NCBI GenBank assembly: GCA_963714205.1
Contig: CAVQNQ010000002.1
Location: 1,550,001 to 1,614,000, forward strand
DNA length: 64,000 nt
Reading direction: 5' to 3'
DNA from: CAVQNQ01 sp963714205
GTDB lineage: Bacteria > Acidobacteriota > Terriglobia > Bryobacterales > Bryobacteraceae
Shown in pieces: positions 15,531 to 23,908 of the stretch. The number at the start of each line of letters is the position of its first letter. Position 1 is the first letter of the stretch. Made by a program: the position numbers and the translations under genes. The notes under the pieces are model-generated. The model ran no database searches. It worked only from the letters and a program-made list of their open reading frames with translations, and was not told where the DNA came from.

Positions 15531-16571
15531 CTACCGGGCGGTGCGCTGCAGTTCGGCAGGGACGCGCTCGCGATCCAGCCCCTCGAAGTGAAAATGCCAT
15601 TCGAGCGGGGTGGTCTCCGGCAGGTAACACTTCCGGTCGTCGCAGGCCTGATACTGCAGCGATCCTTTCAAGACCAGTTCTCCCGACGGAGACACCAGCG
15701 GCTTGAGTTCGTTCTCCGCGCCAAAAGTGATTTCCCGAATGATACGCAAATGGCCCTGGTAAACCGGCACCGTCTCGTGTATGGGTTTGAGACGCAGCTT
15801 CACTGGCGTAGGATATTGCGCCGGGCGCGGCTTGTCGGCGGGGCTTTCCTCCATCGACCACTCGATGGGGGTGTAGTGCGTCACGCCGGCGGCGTAAACG
15901 TGCACCTTGGGCTGAAGATCGACCGTCACGCTGAGCAGGATGCGGTGTCCGGGACGCGCCACGGCCGTCGACGCGGCTGTGGACAGGCGGAGGTACTTGG
16001 TCTGCGCCGTGCCGGTGGCACCCTCCAGACGGTCGCCGTATTGGCCCGCCAGAATATCCGAGAGGGAGACGCGCTCGCGGATATCCGCCTCGAAGTACTT
16101 GGCTACGACCTTGCCTTGCGGATCCACCAGGTAAGTGCCCGGATTCGGGATGCCATACTGGGCAGTGCCCGGCTTGACGTTCTCATTGAGAATTCCGAAG
16201 GCCCGGATGATTTTGGAATCGGGGTCCGAAAGCAGCGGAAAGGAGATCTTGCGGCGCGCCGCGAAATCCTTCAACACCGCCACGGAATCGTAGCTTATGG
16301 CTGCCAGGCCCAGGCCGTGCTGGCGGACACGTTCCACATTCTGTTGCAGCTCCACGAGCTGTGTTTTGCAGAACGGTCACCAGTCGGCGGAGCGGTAGAA
16401 CACCAGCACGGCGCCTTGCGGACCCATTACTGATTTGAGCGTCCACTCACGGCCGGTCTGATCCGGTGCGGAGAAATCGGGCACGGTCGCGCCCACGTCC
16501 GGACCAGTCTTGATTTGGCCCAAGAGCGAGCCGGCGAACAGTGCAAGGCAAGGGATCCAACGCATAATCAC
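15531..16571 (-). CDS. Probable selenocysteine-containing redoxin fused to a DsbD-alpha-like domain
   Basis: A 346-residue exported redoxin interrupted by one in-frame TGA at 16377-16379. Upstream of the TGA are a signal peptide (MRWIPCLALFAGSLLGQ) and an AhpC/TSA-type thioredoxin fold leading to VLVFYRSADW. Directly after it comes PFCKTQLVELQ. Relatives of this redoxin group typically have RSADWCPxCKTQL, so the TGA replaces the first cysteine of CxxC, giving U65-P-F-C68. Redoxin similarity continues without a break to about residue 160. Residues 185-330 resemble the DsbD N-terminal domain, with a cysteine pair in YQACDDRKCYLPE. A SECIS-like hairpin follows the TGA. The alternative is a nonsense mutation or a sequencing error. 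It lies 50 bases upstream of pyrF. Confidence 0.75.
16339..16373 (-). promoter_or_regulatory. Candidate bacterial SECIS element
   Basis: On the mRNA strand, three bases after the UGA, UUCUG pairs with CAGAA (lower stem, 5 bp) and CAGCUC pairs with GAGCUG (upper stem, 6 bp), around a GUG apical loop and an asymmetric 7/3 internal loop. The apical G is 21 nt after the UGA, inside the 16-37 nt range described for bacterial SECIS elements, which also require a G or GU at the start of the loop. The element lies within coding sequence, as bacterial SECIS elements do. Confidence 0.65.
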
Positions 16572-16664
16572 GGCGAGTATAGCACGAGTGCAGCCTCGCC
16601 GAGGCGGCTGGGGAGTAAGCGGCGCGGCGATCCCGCGGGGACTCTGCCGCGCCGCCGGTTCGGA

Positions 16665-16973
16665 TTATCTGGCTCCAGCCGTAGCCGAGGTCGCCTTCCG
16701 GCTCAGAAAGCATTCCCGGCAGTAGACCGGCCGGCCTTGCGTGGGTTTGAAGGGCACCGTGGTTTCCCGGCCGCATTGCGAGCAGGTAGTGGTGGTTTCC
16801 GTTTTGGCAAAACCGGTGCCCGAACCGCCCTGGCGCTTGACTTTACAGGCCTTGCAGCGCTTGGGCTCGTTCTTGAAGTTCTTGTCGTGGAAGAAGTGCT
16901 GTTCTCCCGCTGTGAATACAAAATCCGCTCCGCAGTCCACGCACTTAAGGACGCGGTCCTGAAACTCCGCCAT
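16665..16973 (-). CDS. Zinc-ribbon domain protein (zf-trcl / CxxC-x17-CxxC type)
   Basis: A 102-residue protein beginning MAEFQDRVLKCVDCGADFVF. It has an N-terminal ribbon with CVDC and CKAC, whose middle part FFHDKNFKNEPKRCKACK is typical of the probable zinc-ribbon family. A second ribbon follows with CSQC and CREC spaced for a CxxC-x17-CxxC domain (GRPVYCRECF). Function is unknown; such proteins are often assumed to bind nucleic acid. It lies 78 bases after rpsU on the same strand. An in-frame ATG 26 codons upstream lacks similarity and runs into rpsU. Confidence 0.85.
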   Translation of the reverse strand: MAEFQDRVLKCVDCGADFVFTAGEQHFFHDKNFKNEPKRCKACKVKRQGGSGTGFAKTETTTTCSQCGRETTVPFKPTQGRPVYCRECFLSRKATSATAGAR

Positions 16974-17051
16974 AGCAACAGTGCCCCGTTTGTCAGCCTG
17001 AACCGTTCTTCTCGAAGTTAAGGCGGCGGACCTTGCGCTCCGCCGCCGCAA

Positions 17052-17249
17052 TTACTCTACATCCCGGCGTGTTTTCTTCCGGTTCCTTTTGCGGGCCAGC
17101 GCTTGCTTGGCCCGGAGCTTCTCTCCCGGCTTCAGATAGAAAGAGTGCCGCTTGACCTCTTTGATGATGTCCTCCTGCTGCACCTTTCTCTTGAACCGGC
17201 GGAGGGCGTTTTCGAGCGTTTCGCCCTCTTGAAGCTTGACTTCAGCCAA
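17052..17249 (-). CDS. rpsU: 30S ribosomal protein S21
   Basis: The 65-residue protein has the S21 signature: a short beta segment (MAEVKLQEGETLENALRRFK), the RKVQQEDIIKEVKRHSFY helix and a strongly basic C-terminus (KQALARKRNRKKTRR). A GGGAGGTG ribosome binding site precedes the ATG. S21 binds the platform of the 30S subunit and contacts the anti-Shine-Dalgarno region of 16S rRNA. That is of interest because several genes in this window seem to lack Shine-Dalgarno sequences. Confidence 0.96.
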   Translation of the reverse strand: MAEVKLQEGETLENALRRFKRKVQQEDIIKEVKRHSFYLKPGEKLRAKQALARKRNRKKTRRDVE

Positions 17250-17439
17250 ACCGAATACACCTCCCTACCGACCCGATTTCATACGCCGCCGGATTTCGGA
17301 ACCCTGGGATCACCTGAAGTGAGGCCCGACTCGCGAAGACCCTGCGCCGCGCACAGAGGGTACTGATATCATAGGTTGTTGCCGAGGAAAGTCAAGTCCA
17401 ATTTTGTGCGCAATCTCCCGGCAACACCATGAAAACGTT

Positions 17440-17445
17440 TATAAT
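17440..17445 (+). promoter_or_regulatory. Candidate -10 hexamer of glgC
   Basis: A perfect TATAAT lies 31 bases before the glgC ATG, in an AT-richer patch within the 227-base gap after rpsU. No good -35 is seen. Between it and the ATG is the 12-bp palindrome TTAAGGCCTTAA (17464-17475), whose AAGG may act as the ribosome binding site. The rest of this gap shows nothing else. Confidence 0.5.
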
Positions 17446-17476
17446 TGCTGTGATTTCACGATCTTAAGGCCTTAAA

Positions 17477-18682
17477 ATGGCAAACGTCTTAGCCATCCTG
17501 CTGGCGGGCGGAGTCGGAGAGCGCCTTCATCCCCTGACCAGCGATACCGCCAAGCCCGCAGTCCCATTCGGAGGCACCTACCGAATTATCGATTTCACCC
17601 TGTCCAACTGTATTAATTCTAACGTAAGAAGAATCTTCATTTTAACACAGTATAAGTCGTTGGAACTAATCCGTCACATTCGCGATGGGTGGACTATCCT
17701 GCCCGCCGAGCTCGGTGAATTCATCGAGGTGATCCCGCCCATGAGGCGGGTCCATGATGGCTGGTACCAGGGCACCGCCGACGCGGTGTTCCAGAATTTC
17801 CAGAGCATCGAAGCGGAGGCGCCGGACCTGACGCTGATTCTCTCGGGCGACCACATCTACAAGATGGATTACCACGAGATGATCGAATGGCACACGCGGC
17901 ACAACGCGGATATCACGATTGCCACCTTGCAGGTGGCTCCCGAAGAAGCGGGCCGTTTCGGAGTGCTTGAGATCGACGAGAATTACACGGTGCGGGGCTT
18001 CGAGGAGAAACCGCTGCACGGCCACCCGGCGCCCTCGCGGTTCGATCCAGCGATGATCAGCGCCTCCATGGGGATCTACCTTTTCAACACCCAGGTGCTG
18101 CTGCGCGCGCTGCACGCGGACGCCCAGGATGCCAATTCCACGCACGATTTCGGGCGCGACGTGCTGCCCAGGGAAATCCATACCTCGTGCGTGCTGGCCT
18201 TCGACTTCCACGACATGAACGCCAAGCGCGTGCGCTATTGGCGCGACGTGGGCACGCTCGACGCCTATTACGAAGCCAACATGGACCTGGTGGACATCGT
18301 CCCCGAGTTCAACCTGTACGACAAGCGCTGGCCCATACACACGCGCGCGGCGCAGCACCCGCCGGCCAAGTTCGTTTTTGCGCAAGAGGGACGCCGCATG
18401 GGCATCGCGGTGGATTCGATTGTCAGCGCGGGGTGCATCGTCTCGGGCGGGCGGGTGCTGCACAGTGTCCTCTCGCCGGGCGTGCGCGTCAACAGCTATT
18501 GCGAAGTGGAATACTCCATCCTGATGCCGGATGTGGAGATTGGCCGCTATAGCCGCGTCCGCCGGACCATCGTGAACACGGGCGTGAAGCTTCCGGAGTC
18601 CTCGACCGTGGGATTCGACCTGGAAGCCGACCGGGCGAAGGGTTATTCGGTGACTGAGTCGGGAGTCGTGGTAGTCGGCTGA
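17477..18682 (+). CDS. glgC: Glucose-1-phosphate adenylyltransferase
   Basis: GlgC makes ADP-glucose for glycogen synthesis. The 401-residue protein has the nucleotide-binding LAGGVGERLHPLT motif at the N-terminus, TAKPAVPFGG, the DGWYQGTADAVFQN segment and the catalytic LSGDHIYKMDY motif. It ends in a left-handed beta-helix (SAGCIVSGGRVLHSVLSPGV). The sugar-phosphate site FEEKP is also visible. Length is typical. It is likely allosterically regulated, as most bacterial GlgC enzymes are, but this cannot be read from the sequence. No other glycogen synthesis gene is adjacent; malQ lies about 43 kb away. Confidence 0.96.
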   Translation: MANVLAILLAGGVGERLHPLTSDTAKPAVPFGGTYRIIDFTLSNCINSNVRRIFILTQYKSLELIRHIRDGWTILPAELGEFIEVIPPMRRVHDGWYQGTADAVFQNFQSIEAEAPDLTLILSGDHIYKMDYHEMIEWHTRHNADITIATLQVAPEEAGRFGVLEIDENYTVRGFEEKPLHGHPAPSRFDPAMISASMGIYLFNTQVLLRALHADAQDANSTHDFGRDVLPREIHTSCVLAFDFHDMNAKRVRYWRDVGTLDAYYEANMDLVDIVPEFNLYDKRWPIHTRAAQHPPAKFVFAQEGRRMGIAVDSIVSAGCIVSGGRVLHSVLSPGVRVNSYCEVEYSILMPDVEIGRYSRVRRTIVNTGVKLPESSTVGFDLEADRAKGYSVTESGVVVVG

Positions 18683-18686
18683 GACC

Positions 18687-19706
18687 CTAAAAAATCCGCA
18701 GCCGCAAGAACTTCCTGGGGTCCTGGCGGAATTCCCGCAGCGTGTCGCGCGTACTGGCGGCCAGCCCGTTAAGGTTATCGTACGCCGCCGTAGTCTCCAT
18801 TAAAGGGTTCGCGTTGGCCTCGTCCACCTTTTGCATCAGCGCCGCCAGGCTGCGATTCCACTCTTCGTACAGGCCGTCGTTATTCAGGAACTCCGCTGCC
18901 CGTATGTCGGCGATCGAACGGCGCAAACTCTCGATCTGCCCGCGCGCCTGATTGTACTGCGCATCGTCCCGGAGGAACTGGCCGCCGTTGCCCTTTCCGC
19001 CCTGCAGCCGCTCGAGGCCGCGATCCAGGTCCTGGACATCCCCACTGATCCGGCGATACAGCTCGTCCGAGTAGAGCACCTGCCCCACGGCGCTGGTTGT
19101 GCTGGCGGCTTGGCGAATATCGCGCTCGATCTCGGCCGTGCGCCGCCGCAGGTCGTTGTACATCTCCTCGCCCATAACGAACTTGGCCACCGGGCTGCGG
19201 CCCTCCTGGATGTCTCGCAGGGTGGCGTCCACCTGGCGCAACTGCGCCTCGAACTGGGTCATGTCCAGGCTCTTGAGCATTTCCTGCGGCGCTTTGTAAG
19301 GCACCTCCCCGCCCGGCGGGACGTGCTGGCGGCTACGCCCGCTGGTGATATCTACAAACTTGTCACCCACCAGGTTGTCCGAGCCCAACTCCGCATAGGA
19401 ATCGACCGGGACGCTCGGCAGCCGCTCGCGTTCCACCTGCATCGCCACCTGGACCACGCGATTCGGGTCGTTGGAACCCGAAAGCCGCACCCACGCTACC
19501 TTGCCGATATCGATGCCGTCCACGCGCACCGGAGATCCCGCATCGATCCCCGTTACATCGGGAACATAAACGTAGATCGTCGCTTTGGATTGGAACAGCG
19601 TGCCGCCGGTCAGCAGGTAGACGAACACGGCCATGATCGCCGCCGCGGCCACGGCCACCACGGCCACGCGGAATTTCGCCCACCTGATGCGCCCCGGCGA
19701 TGGCAT
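18687..19706 (-). CDS. MlaD/MCE-family protein
   Basis: A 339-residue protein with one N-terminal membrane helix (VAVVAVAAAAIMAVFVYLLTG, about residues 14-34) followed by an MCE domain (ATIYVYVPDVTGIDAGSPVR and VDGIDIGKV; NLVGDKFVDI). The C-terminal 190 residues are helical and charged. MCE proteins are the periplasmic substrate-binding parts of lipid transporters between inner and outer membranes. The MlaE permease and MlaF ATPase partners are not in this window, so the system may be encoded elsewhere. It converges on glgC with a 4-base gap. Confidence 0.88.
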   Translation of the reverse strand: MPSPGRIRWAKFRVAVVAVAAAAIMAVFVYLLTGGTLFQSKATIYVYVPDVTGIDAGSPVRVDGIDIGKVAWVRLSGSNDPNRVVQVAMQVERERLPSVPVDSYAELGSDNLVGDKFVDITSGRSRQHVPPGGEVPYKAPQEMLKSLDMTQFEAQLRQVDATLRDIQEGRSPVAKFVMGEEMYNDLRRRTAEIERDIRQAASTTSAVGQVLYSDELYRRISGDVQDLDRGLERLQGGKGNGGQFLRDDAQYNQARGQIESLRRSIADIRAAEFLNNDGLYEEWNRSLAALMQKVDEANANPLMETTAAYDNLNGLAASTRDTLREFRQDPRKFLRLRIF

Positions 19707-19760
19707 CCCTTCGGATTGTACCGCGCCGTCCGGCCCTGCCAGGGGTTATAATATTACGGC

Positions 19761-20012
19761 TTGAAGATCCGGTCCCGCAAGTTCGAGGGCCGTTGCGCCC
19801 GGCACAAGCGATACAATCCCGCCGTGGATGGGCGGGGCGCCATTGTGGGCGCCTGCGCTCGCTGCCATCTCCTCTTCGACATCTGGGAGGCCTCCCTCAA
19901 ACTCAACCAGCTCATCCGTAAATTCGATCCGCGCCACGACGATCTGCGCAGACCCTCCCGCCCGCAGCAGCCCGCGCCCGATCCGCGCCAGATGAGCCTC
20001 ATCAGCGAGTAG
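19761..20012 (+). CDS. Small conserved-looking hypothetical protein with a Cys motif
   Basis: An 83-residue cytosolic protein starting MKIRSRKFEGRCARHKRYNP. It has a CxxH pair near residues 12-15 and a CARC pair near residue 32, a possible zinc site, followed by an amphipathic helix (LLFDIWEASLKLNQLIRKF) and a proline-rich tail. I do not recognise a named family. It is divergent from the MlaD-type gene and its last bases overlap the end of hpnD (20002), which is convergent. Confidence 0.5.
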   Translation: MKIRSRKFEGRCARHKRYNPAVDGRGAIVGACARCHLLFDIWEASLKLNQLIRKFDPRHDDLRRPSRPQQPAPDPRQMSLISE

Positions 20013-20841
20013 CCAGGGCCCGCGCCAGAATCCACGATTTCTCCAGCGCCGAGAGCCGCACGCGCCGCGAAAACACATCGTACCCGCGTCGCTCGATGCG
20101 CTCGAGCAGCCCCGAATAAATGGCGATCAGGGCCCACAGCGCCGGCCGGCTGCGCGGGTGAATCAGCTCCAGCAGCGGTTCGGATTCGCGGTAGTAGGCC
20201 CGCGCCCGGCCGCCCTCGAAACGCAAAAGCTCCACCAGCGCCGGCCCCGGGCCGCCATTTCCCAGCTCCGCCTCGGTCACTCCAAAGCGCTGCATGTCCT
20301 CGCACGGCAGATACACGCGTCCCTGCCCGGTATCCTCGCGGATGTCCCGCAGGATGTTGGTCAACTGGAAGGCGATTCCGCACTTCTCGGCCAGCGGCAG
20401 GGCGCTGCGCGTATCGAAGCCGAAAATGTGGATGCTGGCCAGCCCTACCACTGAAGCCACCTGGTAGCAGTAGTGGTACAGCTCGTCGAAGGTGGCGAAG
20501 CGGCGCGGTTCCAGGTCCGAAGAGACGCCTTCGATCATCTCGCGGAAATACTGGTGCGGGATGCCGAAGCGCCGCACCGTGTGGTGGAACGCCGGCCACA
20601 CCGGATGGCCGCTGAAGCGCCCCTCGAGCGCCTCCTCCATCTCCGCGCGCCATTTCTCTATGGCGGCCCGCGAGGCTCCCGGCTCGTCGCTCAGGTCGTC
20701 GCAGTACCGCATGAAGGCGTACAGCGCGCACATAGCCTTGCGCTGCTGGCCGCCCAGCAGCAGAAACGCGTAGTAGAAGTTCCGCGCTCGCGAGCGCGCC
20801 ACGCTCCGGCAGTACCGGTAGGATTGCTCGATGGCGTTCAT
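20002..20841 (-). CDS. hpnD: Presqualene diphosphate synthase HpnD
   Basis: HpnD condenses two farnesyl diphosphates into presqualene diphosphate, the first step of the HpnCDE route to squalene. The 279-residue all-helical protein has both aspartate motifs: DDLSD (48-52) and DIRED (166-170), and the YAFMRYCDD and GRVYLPCEDM segments typical of HpnD. It is the last gene of the hopanoid operon and overlaps hpnC by four bases (ATGA). The flavoprotein partner HpnE is not in this window. Confidence 0.92.
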   Translation of the reverse strand: MNAIEQSYRYCRSVARSRARNFYYAFLLLGGQQRKAMCALYAFMRYCDDLSDEPGASRAAIEKWRAEMEEALEGRFSGHPVWPAFHHTVRRFGIPHQYFREMIEGVSSDLEPRRFATFDELYHYCYQVASVVGLASIHIFGFDTRSALPLAEKCGIAFQLTNILRDIREDTGQGRVYLPCEDMQRFGVTEAELGNGGPGPALVELLRFEGGRARAYYRESEPLLELIHPRSRPALWALIAIYSGLLERIERRGYDVFSRRVRLSALEKSWILARALATR

Positions 20842-21755
20842 CGGCCGGCCCGCCCCAGTGCCATGCGCGCCAGCGACCGCGCCAGCAGTCCGGCGCGCTC
20901 GGCCTTCGAAATCGCCGGCCGGCGCGCCAGCACGTCATATCCCTGCCGCTCGATCTTGTCGAGCACGCGCATCCCGCCGCGGCTGAACAGGTCGATATCG
21001 AGGGCCAGCCGCCGGTCCACCATCCCCGCCAGCGGCAAACCTTCGCGGAACAGCGCGCGCGCCTTGGCCACGGCCTCGCGCATGGTCTCGCGTAAGGCCG
21101 GTGTGGCGCTCGGCGCCCGCAGATCTTCGATGCCGCAACCGTGCCGCTGCATGATCTCTAGCGGAATGTAGACCCGGTCTTTGGCCAGGTCCACGGTCAC
21201 GTCCTGCCAGAAATTGGCGAGCTGCAAAGCCGTGCAGGTGGCGTCGGAGAGTTTGTGCCGCTCCGTGTCGCGGTAGCCGCCGAGGTACAGCACCAGCCGC
21301 CCCACCGGATTCGCCGAATAGCGGCAGTAGGCCATCAGCTCCTCCCAATCGCGATAGCGCGTCACCGTCTGGTCCTGCACGAAGGCCCGGATGAGATCCG
21401 CGAAGGGATCGCGCGGAATGGCGTGGCGCCGCACCGTGGTTTCCAGCGCCACGAACACCGGATGGGTGGCGCGCCCTTCGTACAGAGCTTCCAGTTCGCC
21501 CCGCCACCAGTCCAGCAGGCGCAGGCTCTCGTGGCGGTCGCCGGTTTCATCCCCCAAATCGTCGGCCCACCGGCAGTAGGCGTAGACGTTGTAGAAATCC
21601 TGGTGCAGCCGCTTGGGAAGCAGGAAGCTCACCACGTGGAAATTCTCGTAGTGGTGAGTGGCCAGCCAGCGGGTGTAAGCTTCGGCCTCGGCCGGGGAGT
21701 ACGTCTTCGCCCGCGCTTCAGGCGATCGAACGAACTCCACCGGGGCCAGGAACAT
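20838..21755 (-). CDS. hpnC: Hydroxysqualene synthase HpnC
   Basis: HpnC converts presqualene diphosphate to hydroxysqualene. The 305-residue protein has AYTRWLATHHYENF near the N-terminus, the first aspartate motif DDLGD (65-69), the second DVTVD (185-189) and KDRVYIPLEIM, matching HpnC rather than HpnD. I take the ATG at 21755. The frame stays open upstream inside the neighbouring dehydrogenase gene, but that stretch is a shadow. It starts 14 bases after the dehydrogenase stop. Confidence 0.92.
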   Translation of the reverse strand: MFLAPVEFVRSPEARAKTYSPAEAEAYTRWLATHHYENFHVVSFLLPKRLHQDFYNVYAYCRWADDLGDETGDRHESLRLLDWWRGELEALYEGRATHPVFVALETTVRRHAIPRDPFADLIRAFVQDQTVTRYRDWEELMAYCRYSANPVGRLVLYLGGYRDTERHKLSDATCTALQLANFWQDVTVDLAKDRVYIPLEIMQRHGCGIEDLRAPSATPALRETMREAVAKARALFREGLPLAGMVDRRLALDIDLFSRGGMRVLDKIERQGYDVLARRPAISKAERAGLLARSLARMALGRAGR

Positions 21756-21769
21756 GCGTCCCCCGCCCG

Positions 21770-22810
21770 TTACGGAAGAATCGCCGTCTTCAGGTGGCCG
21801 TTGTGGCTCATCAGGTGCCGCATCACTTCCAGCAGGTTGGAAAGCGGCTCCTCGCGATTGACAAAGAACGAGGCCGCGATGTGGCCCGCGCATACCAAAT
21901 CCAGCGCCTTCCGGATGTAAGCCGGCGTGTGATGGAAACTGGCCTTGCAGGTGATTTCCGAATAGTGCAGCAGCGAAGTATCCAGCAGCACCTTGCTGTC
22001 GTTGGGGCAGCCGCCGAAAAAGTTGACGGTTCCCCCGCGCCGCACCATGTTGACGGCCCATTCCCAGGTCTGCGGCTTGCCCACCGCCTCGATGGCGATA
22101 TCCACGCCGCGCCCGTGCGTCAGGTTGCGCGTGGCTTTCACGGCATCGTGCGTCTCGTTGGTCAGAACCAGATCGTCGGCTCCCAGTGCCGCCGCGCGCT
22201 CCAGTTGCGTATGCCGTTGGCCGATGGCCAAGACCCGGCAACCCGACAGCTTGGCCAGCTTCACGAACATCAGGCCGATCGGTCCCAGTCCGATGATCGC
22301 CACCGAATCGCCTTCTCGCGGCGATGTCTCGTCCCAGGCTCGTACCACGCAGGCGAGCGGTTCCACGAGAGCCGCGTCGCGATAATCCACATGCTGCGGT
22401 ATCAGGTACGTGTTACGTTCCACGATCCGCGCCGGGATACGGATGTACTCGGCGTAAGCGCCGTTGTTGAAGAGCAGGTCTTCGCAGAGGTTCTCGAGTC
22501 CCCGGCGGCAGAAAAAGCATTGCTGGCAGGGCGCGGAGTTAGCCGCTACCACGCGCTGCCCAATGGAGAAGTTTTTGACATCCTCGCCTGCCGCGACTAC
22601 ATCGCCGGCCAGCTCGTGCCCGAACACAGCAGGGGGAACGATCATCCGAGCATGATATCCGCGGCGGAAGACCTTCACGTCCGTCCCGCAGGTCAGCGCC
22701 ACTTTCACTCGTACGAGAATGTCACCGCGATCGATTGTGGGAACGGCGACCGGCTCTACCTGCAAGTGCTCCTTGCCGTAAAGCACGGCCGCCATCATGT
22801 GGCTGTTCAC
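21770..22810 (-). CDS. Zinc-dependent medium-chain dehydrogenase (hopanoid operon, copy 2)
   Basis: A 346-residue MDR-family alcohol/sugar dehydrogenase. Catalytic-zinc motifs are TCGTDVKVF and FGHELAGDV, the structural zinc is held by the cysteine cluster CQQCFFCRRG...NLC, and the NAD(P)-binding turn is GLGPIGLMFV. A GTG start at 22810 is chosen because GAGGTGG sits six bases upstream; ATGs lie four and five codons later. The gene directly follows a second dehydrogenase of the same superfamily. The substrate is unknown; its place between hpnG and hpnC suggests work on a hopanoid side chain or precursor, which is inference. Confidence 0.85.
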   Translation of the reverse strand: MNSHMMAAVLYGKEHLQVEPVAVPTIDRGDILVRVKVALTCGTDVKVFRRGYHARMIVPPAVFGHELAGDVVAAGEDVKNFSIGQRVVAANSAPCQQCFFCRRGLENLCEDLLFNNGAYAEYIRIPARIVERNTYLIPQHVDYRDAALVEPLACVVRAWDETSPREGDSVAIIGLGPIGLMFVKLAKLSGCRVLAIGQRHTQLERAAALGADDLVLTNETHDAVKATRNLTHGRGVDIAIEAVGKPQTWEWAVNMVRRGGTVNFFGGCPNDSKVLLDTSLLHYSEITCKASFHHTPAYIRKALDLVCAGHIAASFFVNREEPLSNLLEVMRHLMSHNGHLKTAILP

Positions 22811-23908
22811 TTATGACCACCTCTGTGGCTGAACGATTATTTTCAACGAATTAGGTCCTGGATGCAACGCCAAATCAAATCCTGAACGGATTTTAACCAA
22901 AGGCAGACAATGCGAAATCAACACATCCAGCGGCAACTCGCCGCTAAACACAAGATTTGCGGACTCTTTTTGCAGGTCTATGGAAGCGCTATAGCATCCC
23001 ATCAGGGTTCGCTCGCCTACCACCAGGTCCGCGCCCGTAGCCTCGATTCTCTCCGCCGTCGAGGTCTGGGCAAACAACAAAATCCGCGCGCCGGGCCGGG
23101 AACACGCAATCGCCTGTCCCACGATTCCGGCGACCGACGCAGCCACGATCACCAGGTCCGCTCCGCGCCCTTCGGTGAGCCGCTTGATCTCTGCGGCCAC
23201 ATCCACCGTGCGCGCATCCCATGCGAATTCGGCTCCGCACCGCGTGGCCAGCCGCAACCGCTCGGCGATGACGTCGCTGGCGGCGATGCGCGCGCCCGAT
23301 CGTTTCACCAGCATAGTGAACATCAGGCCAATCGGGCCCTGTCCTAGAATAGCGACAAATTCATCCGCTTGGGGATCGCACTGCACCACTGCTTTGTGGA
23401 CCGTGTTAAAAGGCTCCACCAATGAGGCGAGTTCGAACGGGACTCCGTCGGGGATTTTCAGCACACCCCGCTCCACAATCCAATCCATCACCCGCACGTA
23501 CTGGGCGAACCCCCCGCCCGCCGGCTCGAAACCCGCCGTGATTCCGACGCGCTTGTACACCGGGCACTGCGCATAAGCTTTGCGCCTGCAGTAGAAGCAT
23601 TCCATGCACGGAATATGATGGAAAGCCACCACCCGGTCGCCCGGCTGGAAACGCGTCACGCACGCGCCCACCGCCGCCACCACACCGGCAGTTTCGTGTC
23701 CGAAAATCCGCGGCGGCTCGAGCAGGTTGTGCTCGATCTTCTTCAGATCCGTGTGGCAGATCCCGCAGGCCTCCACTCGCACCAGGATCTCCCCGGGCTG
23801 AATGGCCGGAGTGGGGACCTCTTCCACCGCAATCCGGCTGTCCCCGCGATAGACCGCTGCGTGCATCGTCTCCGGTATGGAACTCAACTCAGAATCGGCA
23901 GTCGGCAA
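22811..23908 (-). CDS. Zinc-dependent medium-chain dehydrogenase (hopanoid operon, copy 1)
   Basis: A 365-residue MDR protein with ACGICHTDLKK and FGHETAGVV (catalytic zinc), the structural cluster CMECFYCRRKAYAQC, and the coenzyme-binding GQGPIGLMFTMLV. It resembles its downstream neighbour in layout but the two are not close copies. A 14-residue extension precedes the conserved MHAAVYRGD; the ATG at MHAAV is an alternative start. Its first 20 bases overlap the 3' end of hpnG, and its stop directly abuts the next dehydrogenase, so expression is tightly coupled. The reaction is unknown. Confidence 0.85.
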   Translation of the reverse strand: MPTADSELSSIPETMHAAVYRGDSRIAVEEVPTPAIQPGEILVRVEACGICHTDLKKIEHNLLEPPRIFGHETAGVVAAVGACVTRFQPGDRVVAFHHIPCMECFYCRRKAYAQCPVYKRVGITAGFEPAGGGFAQYVRVMDWIVERGVLKIPDGVPFELASLVEPFNTVHKAVVQCDPQADEFVAILGQGPIGLMFTMLVKRSGARIAASDVIAERLRLATRCGAEFAWDARTVDVAAEIKRLTEGRGADLVIVAASVAGIVGQAIACSRPGARILLFAQTSTAERIEATGADLVVGERTLMGCYSASIDLQKESANLVFSGELPLDVLISHCLPLVKIRSGFDLALHPGPNSLKIIVQPQRWS

